Shown: one piece after another, positions 1-7,692 of the stretch
How the letters are laid out: every line of letters begins with the position of its first letter
How positions within the stretch are numbered: position 1 is the first letter of the stretch
Assembly: GCA_035550655.1 (NCBI GenBank)
Contig: DASZOU010000022.1
Span: forward strand, 124,001-188,000
From: DASZTV01 sp035550655
GTDB lineage: Bacteria > Actinomycetota > Actinomycetes > JAFAQI01
DNA length: 64,000 nucleotides
Direction of reading: 5' to 3'
Position numbers and translations under genes: made by a program
The notes under the pieces: model-generated
What the model was told of the DNA's origin: nothing
What the model saw: the letters and a program-made list of their open reading frames with translations, nothing else
The model's database searches: none

Positions 1-238
1 CCACACCCTGCTGCTCGCCGCGGTCAGCGACCCACGACTGGATGAGCTAGCCGCCGACCGGCGCACCGTCGATGCGACCTACCGCGCGGCCGCTGCGGAG
101 CGCGCCCGCGCCGATCGCGCGGCCCTCGCGTCGACATTGCGCCGGCGCGGCGTGCTCGTGGTCACCGCCCCGCCGTCGTCCTTCGCATCGAAAGTCGCCG
201 ACGGCTACCTGGATCTCAAAGCCGCCGGCCGGCTCTAG
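1..238 (+). CDS. DUF58 domain protein, C-terminal fragment
   Basis: Only the last 78 codons are inside the window; the frame is open from base 2 and stops with TAG at 236-238. The tail contains an LVVTAPP segment and ends in YLDLKAAGRL. This type of ending is typical of DUF58 (von Willebrand A-like) proteins, which in actinobacteria sit beside MoxR-type AAA ATPases. The next genes, SpoIIM and RDD family, are common companions of DUF58, which supports the call. The molecular role is unknown; a part in cell envelope or stress functions is often proposed. The start and the conserved core lie outside the window. Confidence 0.7.
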   Translation, partial: HTLLLAAVSDPRLDELAADRRTVDATYRAAAAERARADRAALASTLRRRGVLVVTAPPSSFASKVADGYLDLKAAGRL

Positions 239-246
239 GCAGCGGG

Positions 247-1254
247 TCAGGCGAAGCTGACGAGGTCACCACGGGCCGCTGCGTCCAGGTCCCCGGTCTC
301 ACCTGCACGGGCCGCCCTGCCACCGAGCACCCACACGTAGCTGAGGAAGCCCCCCTCCGCGACGAGCCCGATGCCGATCCGGGCCCACGTCGGCCAGCCG
401 GACGGCGTGACGAACCCTTCGATCGCCCCGGAGACGCCCAGGACGACGATCAGTCCCAGCGCGATCGATACGGCAGCACGGACCTCGGCGGCAACGGCGT
501 CCGTTCGGCGCCGGCGGCCGGGCTCGATGATGGTCCATCCCAGCCGAAGACCGGCACCCGCCGCGACGAACACGGCCGTCAGCTCGAGTACGCCGTGCGG
601 GAGGATCAGGCCGAAGAACTCGCCGGACTTCCCGGCGGCGACCATGTACCCCCCGTCGACGCCGACGTTCAGCATGTTGACGAAAAGCATGTAGATCGTC
701 GGTACGCCGAGGGCAAGACCTCCGATGAGCGTGGTCGCAGCCACCCACACGTTGTTGGTCCATACGTGCGAGGCGAACGTGTGCGCAGGCGCCGAGCGGT
801 AGTACTCGGAGAACTGCGACGACGTCAGGTCACGCACCTCTTGCGGCGGAACCAGGCCGTGCTGGACGGCGGGGTGGCTTGCGATCCACCATCCGAATCC
901 GAGTGCCACAAGCAGTGAGACGACCGCCGTCGGCACCCACCAGGTGCGGGCCCGGTAGACCGCGACCGGAAAGGTCACGAGAAAGAACCGGGCAACGTCA
1001 GCCCAAAGGAACGAGTGCCCCCCGGCAATGGCCGCCCGGCCGCCGGCGACCAGGCGCGACAGGTTCGCGACAACGATCGGATCGGCGGAGCGCGTCTGCA
1101 CGATCGACAGCTGCGTCGCGGCTTGCTGGTAGAGCCGTACCAGCTCGTCGATGTCGGCGGCGGACATCGATCTGGGCCGGCGCGCCTGCCGCACCAGCTG
1201 CTCGAGCCTCGCCCACTCGCCGCGATGCGTCGCGACGAAGACATCGATGTCCAT
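247..1254 (-). CDS. Stage II sporulation protein M (SpoIIM) family membrane protein
   Basis: 335 residues from ATG at 1254. The soluble N-terminus (MDIDVFVATHRGEW, then a helical region to about residue 80) is followed by several hydrophobic segments, roughly residues 105-125, 170-200, 215-245 and 265-315, including LPHGVLELTAVFVAAGAGLRLG, where the HGxxELxA pattern is a SpoIIM-family hallmark. The family is named after a Bacillus forespore engulfment factor, but most actinobacterial members are in non-sporulating species and their role is not known. The DUF58 gene converges on it and the RDD gene is divergent from it. A TAGTGT box lies 10 bases before the ATG. Confidence 0.85.
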   Translation of the reverse strand: MDIDVFVATHRGEWARLEQLVRQARRPRSMSAADIDELVRLYQQAATQLSIVQTRSADPIVVANLSRLVAGGRAAIAGGHSFLWADVARFFLVTFPVAVYRARTWWVPTAVVSLLVALGFGWWIASHPAVQHGLVPPQEVRDLTSSQFSEYYRSAPAHTFASHVWTNNVWVAATTLIGGLALGVPTIYMLFVNMLNVGVDGGYMVAAGKSGEFFGLILPHGVLELTAVFVAAGAGLRLGWTIIEPGRRRRTDAVAAEVRAAVSIALGLIVVLGVSGAIEGFVTPSGWPTWARIGIGLVAEGGFLSYVWVLGGRAARAGETGDLDAAARGDLVSFA

Positions 1255-1275
1255 CGCGGTTGCGACACTAGTGCC

Positions 1276-2151
1276 GTGACGTACGACGGGACGGTGGTAA
1301 CCGGCGAGGCGGTAGAGATCGCGCTGCCGCTTGCCGGCGTTGGGTCCCGTGGCATCGCGGCACTGATCGACTACGCGGTGACCACCGCGGCAATGATCGC
1401 GGTGCTGCTCCTGGTCATCGCAGCCGGCTCATCATCCGACCTCACTGCCGTTCTCACCGAGGTACTCCTCGTCGTCGTCCTCGTCCAGCTCGGCTACCCC
1501 GTCGCGATGGAGACCCTCTGGCAGGGCAAGACACTCGGCAAGGCGGCGATGGGGTTGCGCGTGGTCCGCGACGACGGCGGGCCGATCCGGTTCCGGCACG
1601 CGTTCGTGCGGGGTCTCGTCGGGGTCGTTCTCGACAAGCCGGGCATCAGCTACGGCCTGCTCGCCCTGGTGCCGATGCTTGTGTCGAAACGCGCCAAGCG
1701 GCTCGGCGACATGGCCGCCGGGACCGTCGTCCTGCAAGAGCGGGTGCCGGCCCGGGTCGAAGCTCCGATCGCGATGCCGCCGCCGCTCGCGGGGTGGGCA
1801 AGTGCTCTCGATCTCGCGGGAATCGACGAGGCGCTCGCCACCCGGGTCCGCCAGTTCCTCACACGAGCAGCGCAGCTGAACGTCGAGACCCGGGACGCGA
1901 TGGAACGCCAGCTCGTGGGCGAGGTGGCCGGCCGGATCGGCGTAGCGCCACCCCCTGCGCCCGGCTGGGCGATCCTCGCCGCCGTGCTCGCCGAACGCCG
2001 GCGTCGCGCGTTCGCTGCGGCGATGCCCCCGCCAGGCGTCCCGCCGGCAGCCGGCTGGGGTGCAAGCCCGCCGCAGCCTGCGTCGTACTTCCCGCCTGCG
2101 CCAGGGCCGAGCGACCCCCCGCCGCCGACCGGGTTCGCGCCACCGGGCTGA
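1276..2151 (+). CDS. RDD family membrane protein
   Basis: 291 residues from GTG at 1276, only 21 bases from the divergent SpoIIM gene. Upstream codons in this frame would run inside SpoIIM, so the GTG is preferred. The RDD domain covers about residues 15-150, with GSRGIAALIDYAV near the start (the Arg and Asp of the family name), a hydrophobic pair, LGKAAMGLRVV, and RLGDMAAGTVV, a conserved RDD ending. The C-terminal 60 residues are rich in Pro, Gly and Ala (PPPTGFAPPG) and look disordered and cytosolic. RDD proteins are integral membrane proteins of largely unknown role. The gene ends two bases before the convergent sahH stop. Confidence 0.85.
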   Translation: MTYDGTVVTGEAVEIALPLAGVGSRGIAALIDYAVTTAAMIAVLLLVIAAGSSSDLTAVLTEVLLVVVLVQLGYPVAMETLWQGKTLGKAAMGLRVVRDDGGPIRFRHAFVRGLVGVVLDKPGISYGLLALVPMLVSKRAKRLGDMAAGTVVLQERVPARVEAPIAMPPPLAGWASALDLAGIDEALATRVRQFLTRAAQLNVETRDAMERQLVGEVAGRIGVAPPPAPGWAILAAVLAERRRRAFAAAMPPPGVPPAAGWGASPPQPASYFPPAPGPSDPPPPTGFAPPG

Positions 2152-2153
2152 GC

Positions 2154-3584
2154 TCAGTAGCGGTAGGAGTCGCTCTTGAACGGCCCGTCGACGGAGACGC
2201 CGATGTAGTCGGCCTGCTCCTTCGTCAGCGTCGTCAGCTTCACGCCGAGCGCGTCGAGATGCAGCCGCGCAACCTTCTCGTCGAGGTGCTTCGGCAGCAC
2301 GTGAACGCCCACCGGGTACTCGTCGGTCTTCGTGAACAGCTCGACCTGCGCGATCGTCTGGTTGGTGAACGAGTTGCTCATCACGAACGACGGATGGCCA
2401 GTCGCGTTTCCGAGATTCAGCAGGCGGCCCTCGCTCAGCACGATGATGGAGTGACCGTCCGCAAAGACCCACTCGTCGACCTGCGGCTTGATGTTCACGC
2501 AGCGGACGCCCGGCAGCGCAGCCAGGCCGGCCATGTCGATCTCATTGTCGAAGTGCCCGATGTTGCCGACGATCGCGCCCTGCTTCATCCGCGCCATGTC
2601 GGCAGCCTTGATGATGTTGAAGTTGCCGGTGGCCGTGACGAAGATGTCCGCGGTCTCGACGACGTCCTCGAGCGTCAGCACCTGGAAGCCGTCCATCGCG
2701 GCCTGCAGCGCGCAGATCGGGTCGATCTCGGTGACGATGACCCGGGCACCCTGGCCGCGCAGGGACTCGGCGCAGCCCTTGCCCACGTCGCCGTATCCGA
2801 AGACGACGGCGACCTTCCCGCCGATCAGCACGTCCGTCCCGCGGTTGATGCCGTCCACGAGGGAGTGCCGGCAGCCGTACTTGTTGTCGAACTTCGACTT
2901 CGTCACCGAGTCGTTGACATTGATCGCGGGGAAGAGCAGCTCGCCTCGTTCGTGCATCTGGTACAGCCGGTGCACCCCGGTTGTCGTCTCCTCCGTCACG
3001 CCCTTGATCCCGCCGGAGATGTTGGTCCACCGCGTGGCGTCCGCGGACAGCGACTGGGAGAGCAGCCGAAGGATGACGGCGTACTCCTCGGAGTCCGCCG
3101 TTGCGGGGTCGGGCACGCTGCCCGCCTTCTCGAACTCAACCCCCTTGTGCACCAGCAGGGTCGCGTCACCGCCGTCGTCCAGCAGCATGTTGGGCCCCGC
3201 CCCGTCAGGCCACAGCAACGCCTTCTCGGTGCAGTCCCAGTACTCCTCGAGCGTCTCGCCCTTCCAGGCGAAGACCGGTACGCCGGAAGGGTCGTCGACG
3301 GTTCCATTGGGCCCGACGACCACTGCGGCAGCGGCGTGGTCCTGCGTCGAGAAGATGTTGCAGGAGGCCCAGCGAACCTCGGCGCCGAGCGCCACGAGGG
3401 TCTCGATGAGGACCGCCGTCTGGATCGTCATGTGGAGGGACCCGGTGATCCGAGCGCCGGCAAGGGGCTGGGCGTCGCCGTACTCGGCGCGCATCGCCAT
3501 CAGGCCCGGCATCTCGTGCTCGGCGAGAGCGATCTCCTTGCGGCCGAAGTCCGCCAGCGAGAGGTCGGCGACCTTGTAGTCCAT
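2154..3584 (-). CDS. sahH: S-adenosyl-L-homocysteine hydrolase
   Basis: 476 residues, the usual length for the bacterial NAD-dependent enzyme that splits S-adenosylhomocysteine into adenosine and homocysteine, which keeps methyltransferases from being product-inhibited. The start is ATG at 3584 (MDYKVADLSLADFGRKEI), preceded by TGGAG; the frame stays open for 15 more codons, but those are not family-like. Visible features: LTIQTAVLIETL-type adenosine region, NVNDSVTKSKFDN with the Lys and Asp of the active site, the NAD loop GYGDVGKG, and the C-terminal KSDSYRY with the conserved Lys-Tyr pair. In M. tuberculosis sahH also lies near manB and the SIS gene. Confidence in function is high. Confidence 0.97.
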   Translation of the reverse strand: MDYKVADLSLADFGRKEIALAEHEMPGLMAMRAEYGDAQPLAGARITGSLHMTIQTAVLIETLVALGAEVRWASCNIFSTQDHAAAAVVVGPNGTVDDPSGVPVFAWKGETLEEYWDCTEKALLWPDGAGPNMLLDDGGDATLLVHKGVEFEKAGSVPDPATADSEEYAVILRLLSQSLSADATRWTNISGGIKGVTEETTTGVHRLYQMHERGELLFPAINVNDSVTKSKFDNKYGCRHSLVDGINRGTDVLIGGKVAVVFGYGDVGKGCAESLRGQGARVIVTEIDPICALQAAMDGFQVLTLEDVVETADIFVTATGNFNIIKAADMARMKQGAIVGNIGHFDNEIDMAGLAALPGVRCVNIKPQVDEWVFADGHSIIVLSEGRLLNLGNATGHPSFVMSNSFTNQTIAQVELFTKTDEYPVGVHVLPKHLDEKVARLHLDALGVKLTTLTKEQADYIGVSVDGPFKSDSYRY

Positions 3585-3628
3585 CGGGGCTCCAGGAGCG
3601 GTTCGAAGAAAAGAACGGGGCCTGAGCA

Positions 3629-3634
3629 AGACTA
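3629..3634 (-). promoter_or_regulatory. Candidate -10 box for sahH
   Basis: On the minus strand TAGTCT lies about 45 bases before the sahH ATG, in the 53-base gap after the SIS gene. This would give a short leader carrying the TGGAG ribosome site. No convincing -35 box was seen. The gap is too short to hold a SAH riboswitch. Confidence 0.3.
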
Positions 3635-3637
3635 CGG

Positions 3638-4780
3638 TCAGTCGTGGGGGGCGAGTCTCGCCTTGAGGTCGTTGATCGGACCGATCGGAGTCGGATCGAA
3701 CCCAGTCGCAATCGCCAGGTACACGCTCGCGAAGTCGACCAGCCCCACCAACGAGGCGAGCCGCTCGAACGGCGAGGACCCTTCTGCGGTCAGCACTGAT
3801 ACGCCGACGCCGCGCTCCGACGCGATCTCCGCCGATGCGTCCGCGCGGGCACTCGCCGGACCGCCGTCGTCGTCGCGCAGCAGGACCAGGCGCAACCGGA
3901 ACGGATCGGGCTCTTCCACGCGGTCACGGAAGATGTCGTCATCCGAGCTGGCGCCCGCAAGGAGTCCGTCGAGGGCAACCGACTGGTTGTGAAGTGCCTC
4001 GGGAAGCGCGCCCGCGATCGCCGGCGCTTTCGCGTTCTCCATGACCTGGCACGCTCCACGCAGCGCGGCTGCGGGGCCCACCGCCCCGCAACCCCAGAAC
4101 ATCGGCAACGTGTCGACCAGCTCCGCCGCCAGCGCCTTGGCAGGGTTCACGAACGACTCGAGGTCGGGGCGGCATGCGGTCGCGATCGTCTCGAGCCGCA
4201 AGGCGGCTGCCTCGAGGTCCGCCAGGTCGGGGCCGAGATCGAGCAGTCCCCCGCGCGCAGCGACGACGAGCAACGGGACGGCGAGGGCCCAGAGCGTCGC
4301 GCGGGGCGCGAGCTGGGTGACGACCGGGACATACGCGCCGTGCTCTGACCGGCAGTGCAGATCGAGAGGCGAGCCCTCCGCGCCGACCCCGAGCAGCCGC
4401 GCACCCCGACGTGCCGCCTCCACGGCGCTGCTGAGCGTCTCAGCGGTCGCACCGGAGCAGGAGACGGCCATCACGAGGTCAGCCGCGCCTACCCAGCCGG
4501 GAAGGCCGAACCCCCGGTGCACCACGACCGGCACCGGGCACTTCGCTGCGGTAAGCGCCGCGACGACGTCGCCCGACACACCCGAGCCGCCCATCCCCGC
4601 GACGACGATCGCGCGGGGCCGCGTGTCCAGACCGAGCGGGTCCAGTGAGGCCTCCCCGACGGCGGCCAGCGACGCCCGGATCTGCGCCGCCGAGCCCGCC
4701 ACGGCCCGCAACATCCCCGACGGGTCGAACTCCTCGATCGCGGCAGGATCGTCGAGGCGATCGAGGGCTACGGCGGGCAT
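3638..4780 (-). CDS. SIS-domain protein, phosphoglucose/phosphomannose isomerase-like
   Basis: 380 residues from ATG at 4780 (MPAVALDRLDD). The longer open frame would overlap the Trm112 gene, so it is rejected. The N-terminal SIS fold shows IVVAGMGGSGVSGDV and LVMAVSCSGATAETL, the sugar-phosphate-binding Ser/Thr loops; a second, weaker SIS half follows from about residue 200. This matches the family of bifunctional phosphoglucose/phosphomannose isomerases (ManA/TobH-like; Rv3256c position). Being beside manB, and near manC, supports a role in mannose-6-phosphate supply, but whether the enzyme is active cannot be judged from sequence. It follows Trm112 by 22 bases and is probably co-transcribed with it. 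Confidence 0.8.
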   Translation of the reverse strand: MPAVALDRLDDPAAIEEFDPSGMLRAVAGSAAQIRASLAAVGEASLDPLGLDTRPRAIVVAGMGGSGVSGDVVAALTAAKCPVPVVVHRGFGLPGWVGAADLVMAVSCSGATAETLSSAVEAARRGARLLGVGAEGSPLDLHCRSEHGAYVPVVTQLAPRATLWALAVPLLVVAARGGLLDLGPDLADLEAAALRLETIATACRPDLESFVNPAKALAAELVDTLPMFWGCGAVGPAAALRGACQVMENAKAPAIAGALPEALHNQSVALDGLLAGASSDDDIFRDRVEEPDPFRLRLVLLRDDDGGPASARADASAEIASERGVGVSVLTAEGSSPFERLASLVGLVDFASVYLAIATGFDPTPIGPINDLKARLAPHD

Positions 4781-4802
4781 CGGCGAGAGGTGCGACGGAC
4801 GC

Positions 4803-4976
4803 TTACGCGTCCGGCTTTCGTGCCTCGTCGATGAGCAGAACAGGGATGTCGTCGCGGACCGGATAGGCGTAGCCGCAGCCGGTGCAGACCAGCTCGCCGG
4901 CCGCATCATCGGCACGAAGGTCAGCCCGGCAGCTGGGGCAGACCAGGATCTCCAGCAACGACGGGGCGAGGTTCAC
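4803..4976 (-). CDS. Trm112 family zinc-ribbon protein
   Basis: 57 residues starting at GTG 4976 (VNLAPSLLEILVCPSCRADL) and ending ...IDEARKPDA with TAA at 4803-4805. It carries two CxxC pairs: Cys13/Cys16 (CPSC) and Cys31/Cys34 (CTGC), the zinc ribbon of Trm112/YcaR-type proteins. In eukaryotes Trm112 is an activator of methyltransferases; in bacteria the role is open, though the gene often sits next to sugar-phosphate or LPS genes. Here it lies between manB and the SIS gene, as in many actinobacteria. A TAGGCT box ends 8 bases before the GTG, suggesting a leaderless transcript. Confidence 0.85.
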   Translation of the reverse strand: MNLAPSLLEILVCPSCRADLRADDAAGELVCTGCGYAYPVRDDIPVLLIDEARKPDA

Positions 4977-4984
4977 AACGACTG

Positions 4985-4990
4985 AGCCTA
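4985..4990 (-). promoter_or_regulatory. -10 box (TAGGCT) of a leaderless Trm112 transcript
   Basis: Reads TAGGCT on the minus strand, 8 bases before the GTG at 4976. It lies between the manB stop and the Trm112 start. It fits the TANNNT pattern seen at many other starts in this window. Confidence 0.5.
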
Positions 4991-5001
4991 CCGATGCGCG
5001 G

Positions 5002-6357
5002 CTAGGCGCGGATCACGGCGAGCACATCGTCGCGCAGCTTCTCCATCGCAGCCCGGTCGGCGGCCTCGACGTTGAGCCGCAGCAACGGCTCGGTGTTCGA
5101 GGGACGGACGTTGAACCAGCCGTCGCCCTCGATGTCGACGGTCAGGCCGTCCAGCTCGTCGGCCCGGACCCCGGGTCGCGACGCGAACGCCGCCTTCACC
5201 GCCGCGAGAGCCGCCGCCGGGTCCGAGACCTCGCTGTTGATCTCTCCGGAGCCGACATACCGCTCATAGGAGGCAAGCAACTCCGAAAGCGGCCGGTCGG
5301 TAGAGCCGAGCGCGGCGAGGACGTGCAACGCCGCCAGCATTCCGGAGTCGGCCCGCCAGAAGTCGCGAAAGTAGAAGTGGCCGGAGTGCTCGCCACCGAA
5401 GACGGCGCCGGTCTCCGCCATCGTGGCCTTGATGAAGGAGTGACCGACCCGGGTGCGCACCGGCACTCCGCCGTGCTCCCGCACGATCTCGGGCACCGCG
5501 TGAGAGGTGATCAGGTTGTGGATCACGGTCGCGCCGGGCTCCCGGGCAAGCTCGCGGTGCGCGATCAGCGCCGTCAACGCCGAGGGCGAGACGACCTCGC
5601 CGCGCTCGTCGACGACGAAGCATCGGTCGGCGTCGCCGTCGAAGGCGAGGCCGAGATCGGCGCCATGCTCGCGGACCGCCGCCTGCAAGTCGCGAAGGTT
5701 CGCAGGGTCGATGGGGTTGGCCTCGTGGTTCGGAAAGCTTCCGTCGAGCTCGAAGTACATCGGCGTCAGGTCGACGGGCAGGGACTCGAACACCTTCGGA
5801 ACGGTGAGCCCCGCCATCCCGTTGCCGGCATCCACGACCACCCGAAGCCGGCGTGCCTCCCTCACCCCGGGAACCAACCCGAGCAGGTACGCCGCGTAGT
5901 CGCCGAGCAGCTCCCGATGGGTGACGGTCCCTGGCGGCCCGTCTCGGTCCGGTACGCCGGACTCGGCCAGATCGCGGATCTCCGCCAGCCCGCTGTCCAT
6001 GCCCACCGGCGCGGCACCGGCGCGGCACAGCTTGATGCCGTTGTAGCGAGCCGGATTGTGGCTCGCCGTGAACATCGCGCCGGGAACGCCGAGGGTGCCG
6101 GCGGCGAAGTACAGCAGATCGGTGGAGCCGAGGCCGGCCGCAACGACGTCCGCGCCCTGCGCGGTGGCGCCTTCGGCAAAGGCGGCCGCCAGTCCCGGCG
6201 AGGACTCCCGCATGTCATAGGCGGTCACGATGCGATCCGCGTCGAGGAAGCGGACGAACGCCGCACCCAGGTCCCGCGCGAGGGCGTCGTCAAGCTCGTC
6301 GGGGACGAGGCCGCGGATGTCGTAGGCCTTGACGATCGAGCTGAGTCGGCTGACCAC
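5002..6357 (-). CDS. manB: Phosphomannomutase/phosphoglucomutase
   Basis: 451 residues, the normal length for an alpha-D-phosphohexomutase. It interconverts mannose-6-phosphate and mannose-1-phosphate (often also the glucose forms). The phospho-serine loop FTASHNP has Ser99; the metal loop is DGDADR; GGEHSGHFYF is the sugar-binding loop; RPSNTEPLLRLNVEA is the C-terminal phosphate-binding motif. All four catalytic regions are intact. The start is GTG at 6357, supported by a TAGCGT box 7 bases upstream (leaderless). It supplies mannose-1-phosphate for ManC at 16392-17462, as in the Rv3257c/Rv3264c pair of M. tuberculosis. Confidence 0.95.
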   Translation of the reverse strand: MVSRLSSIVKAYDIRGLVPDELDDALARDLGAAFVRFLDADRIVTAYDMRESSPGLAAAFAEGATAQGADVVAAGLGSTDLLYFAAGTLGVPGAMFTASHNPARYNGIKLCRAGAAPVGMDSGLAEIRDLAESGVPDRDGPPGTVTHRELLGDYAAYLLGLVPGVREARRLRVVVDAGNGMAGLTVPKVFESLPVDLTPMYFELDGSFPNHEANPIDPANLRDLQAAVREHGADLGLAFDGDADRCFVVDERGEVVSPSALTALIAHRELAREPGATVIHNLITSHAVPEIVREHGGVPVRTRVGHSFIKATMAETGAVFGGEHSGHFYFRDFWRADSGMLAALHVLAALGSTDRPLSELLASYERYVGSGEINSEVSDPAAALAAVKAAFASRPGVRADELDGLTVDIEGDGWFNVRPSNTEPLLRLNVEAADRAAMEKLRDDVLAVIRA

Positions 6358-6364
6358 GTGAAGG

Positions 6365-6370
6365 ACGCTA
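6365..6370 (-). promoter_or_regulatory. -10 box (TAGCGT) of a leaderless manB transcript
   Basis: TAGCGT on the minus strand, 7 bases before the manB GTG at 6357. No ribosome-binding site is visible between the box and the start. Confidence 0.55.
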
Positions 6371-6402
6371 CCCGCGCGGACGCGCCGTCCACCCAGGCGG
6401 TG

Positions 6403-6675
6403 CTACTTGCGCTTGGCCGTGCGGACGAGGACGTCGGAGAACGCCAGCTGTCCGCTCGCGTCGGACCAGACCCGCCGCTCGCAGTCGTGACAGGAGGAGA
6501 AGCTCACGGGCGTGCCGTCGGTCAGCGTCATCGACAGCGCCGTCAGCCGCTCGCTGCCGCAGGACGGGCAGCTGCGACCGGCTCGCGCGCCGGGGCGGGT
6601 GAGGGACGACGGGGTCGCGTCGCGCTGATCGGGGATCGTCAGCCCGGCGGGCTGGCAAGCGTCGATCGACTTCAT
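6403..6675 (-). CDS. Small zinc-ribbon protein, unknown function
   Basis: 90 residues from ATG at 6675, with a good GGAGG ribosome site a few bases upstream. Two CxxC pairs, Cys36/Cys39 (CPSCGSE) and Cys62/Cys65 (CHDCERRVW), predict one zinc ribbon; the 30 residues before it are polar and probably disordered. Proteins of this kind lie between DUF3499 and manB genes in actinobacteria (as I recall) without an assigned function. It could bind nucleic acid or a partner protein; nothing in the sequence decides this. It precedes manB by 45 bases. Confidence 0.75.
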   Translation of the reverse strand: MKSIDACQPAGLTIPDQRDATPSSLTRPGARAGRSCPSCGSERLTALSMTLTDGTPVSFSSCHDCERRVWSDASGQLAFSDVLVRTAKRK

Positions 6676-6758
6676 GGGAAGACCTCCAGGTGGGCACCGG
6701 AAGTGGTGAGTACGGCTCAGTGATCGACGCCATTCGCCGGAGACTTGAAAACACGGCG

Positions 6759-6764
6759 ATTCTA
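6759..6764 (-). promoter_or_regulatory. Candidate -10 box (TAGAAT) before the zinc-ribbon gene
   Basis: The gap 6676-6783 between DUF3499 and the zinc-ribbon gene has a clearly AT-richer stretch. TAGAAT on the minus strand is a good -10 match, about 84 bases before the ATG, but no -35 box at a normal distance is evident. Confidence 0.35.
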
Positions 6765-6783
6765 GAACAAAACGGACAATGGC

Positions 6784-7143
6784 CTATGAAGTAGGCGGAA
6801 TCACTCGCAGATGGCCGCGGCGACCGAACTCAGCGGGCTCCGGCTCGGCAACCACCGGTACCGGCGGGAGCGGGCGGGCCGCTTCCCGGACCGCCTCCGC
6901 CAGCGCAGCGAGGTCGTCCTCGCCCGGCAGCGCCGCGTCCGCGTCGACGTCGAGTCGGACGACTTCCCAGCCTCGCGGCGCCGTCAGCCGGTCGGCGTGA
7001 GCGTCGCAGAGGTCGTAGGAGTGCGGCTCGGCGTACGTCGCGAGCGGGCCGACCACCGCGGTCGAGTCGGAGTAGGCATACGTGAGCGTCGCGACCGCGG
7101 GGCGGCCGCATGCGGTCCGCGAGCAGCGGCGCAGAGGGCTCAC
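6784..7143 (-). CDS. DUF3499 family protein
   Basis: 119 residues from GTG at 7143. The N-terminus holds RRCSRTACGRPAVATLTYAY, then LYDLCDAHADRLTAPRGWEV; the Cys/His positions (CxxxxC ... CxxH) suggest a small metal-binding fold, typical of this actinobacteria-specific family. The last 40 residues are acidic/Pro-rich and likely flexible. Function is unknown. The gene is divergent from the metallopeptidase-like gene, the same arrangement as Rv3258c/Rv3259 in M. tuberculosis. A TACCGT box 6 bases before the GTG supports a leaderless start. Confidence 0.85.
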   Translation of the reverse strand: MSPLRRCSRTACGRPAVATLTYAYSDSTAVVGPLATYAEPHSYDLCDAHADRLTAPRGWEVVRLDVDADAALPGEDDLAALAEAVREAARPLPPVPVVAEPEPAEFGRRGHLRVIPPTS

Positions 7144-7149
7144 GTCGCG

Positions 7150-7155
7150 ACGGTA
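7150..7155 (-). promoter_or_regulatory. -10 box (TACCGT) of a leaderless DUF3499 transcript
   Basis: TACCGT on the minus strand, 6 bases before the GTG at 7143. Confidence 0.5.
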
Positions 7156-7213
7156 CTCGCCGGTGGACCCTGGTTGCCATCACCGACGCACGTGTCGCGC
7201 GGGTGAATCCGCT

Positions 7214-7219
7214 TACCCT
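7214..7219 (+). promoter_or_regulatory. -10 box (TACCCT) before a leader ORF and the metallopeptidase-like gene
   Basis: TACCCT ends 6 bases before an ATG at 7226, which opens an eight-codon ORF, not the main gene. Transcription would start near 7226, so the main ATG at 7249 would have a leader of only about 23 bases. Confidence 0.5.
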
Positions 7220-7225
7220 GCCGGA

Positions 7226-7252
7226 ATGGCACGTGACCGGCGAGGCCGATGA
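7226..7252 (+). other. Eight-codon leader ORF overlapping the next start
   Basis: ATG at 7226 reads MARDRRGR and stops at TGA 7250-7252. The stop overlaps the ATG of the metallopeptidase-like gene (7249-7251) as ATGA. The peptide repeats the start of the downstream protein (MRRDRRGRG), because the DNA is a tandem duplication. It may be a coupling or leader peptide, or the wreck of the original start after the duplication. Confidence 0.4.
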
Positions 7253-7277
7253 GGCGTGACCGCCGGGGCCGAGGCGC
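7232..7277 (+). repeat. 23-base imperfect tandem duplication
   Basis: Unit 7232-7254 is followed directly by 7255-7277; 18 of 23 positions match. Both copies begin CGTGACCG and encode RDRRGRG in different frames. As 23 is not a multiple of three, the duplication shifts the frame between the upstream ATG and the gene body. Confidence 0.7.
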
Positions 7278-7674
7278 GCGCGGGGCCGTGGCTCCGGCGA
7301 GCGTGCCGATCGCCGCAACCCCGGCGGACCGCTTCGACCGGCTCGCCAGCGAAGCTGTCGCGCACGTCGAGCACCGGTGGCGGGCAGAGCTCGCCGCGGT
7401 GGAGTTCGCGGTCGACCTGGTGCCGCCCACCGACTTCGGCGACGACAGCGGGCCGGCGGAAGGCTCGATCGAGTCCGCCGGTGTCCTGCTCGCCCAGATC
7501 ATTCCCGCCACGGGCCGGCAGAAGGCGCACATCGTGCTCTACCGCAAGCCGATCGAGCTCCGCGCTCGCGATGCCGGCGATCTCGAAGACCTGGTTCACG
7601 ACATCGTCGTCCACGTGATCGCGAACTACCTGGGCCTCGAGCCCGGGGTCGTCGACCCGGGCTTCGAGGACTGA
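7249..7674 (+). CDS. Zincin-like metallopeptidase family protein, degenerate active site
   Basis: 141 residues from ATG at 7249. The opening MRRDRRGRGARG, the middle ARLIP-type segment (here LAQIIPATG), and IVLYRKPIE match the small metallopeptidase-like family seen next to whiB2 in actinobacteria (Rv3259 position). A true member of the minimal zincin group has HExxH; here the helix reads LVHDIVVHVIANYLG, with Asp in place of the catalytic Glu. It is therefore probably not a normal peptidase. The residual His spacing may still bind a metal. Function is unknown. Confidence 0.75.
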   Translation: MRRDRRGRGARGAVAPASVPIAATPADRFDRLASEAVAHVEHRWRAELAAVEFAVDLVPPTDFGDDSGPAEGSIESAGVLLAQIIPATGRQKAHIVLYRKPIELRARDAGDLEDLVHDIVVHVIANYLGLEPGVVDPGFED

Positions 7675-7692
7675 CGCCGACCCGGTCGGCGA

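Noticed and set aside
3585..3637. Possible SAH riboswitch before sahH
   Set aside because: Only 53 bases are available and no fitting stem structure was seen.
1794..3992. 732-codon open frame on the plus strand over sahH
   Set aside because: It lies antisense to a complete sahH and SIS gene, is rich in Arg, Gly and Ala, and shows no family motifs: a shadow frame typical of high-GC DNA.
4882..6723. Long plus-strand frame opposite manB
   Set aside because: Antisense of a fully conserved phosphomannomutase; composition is not protein-like.
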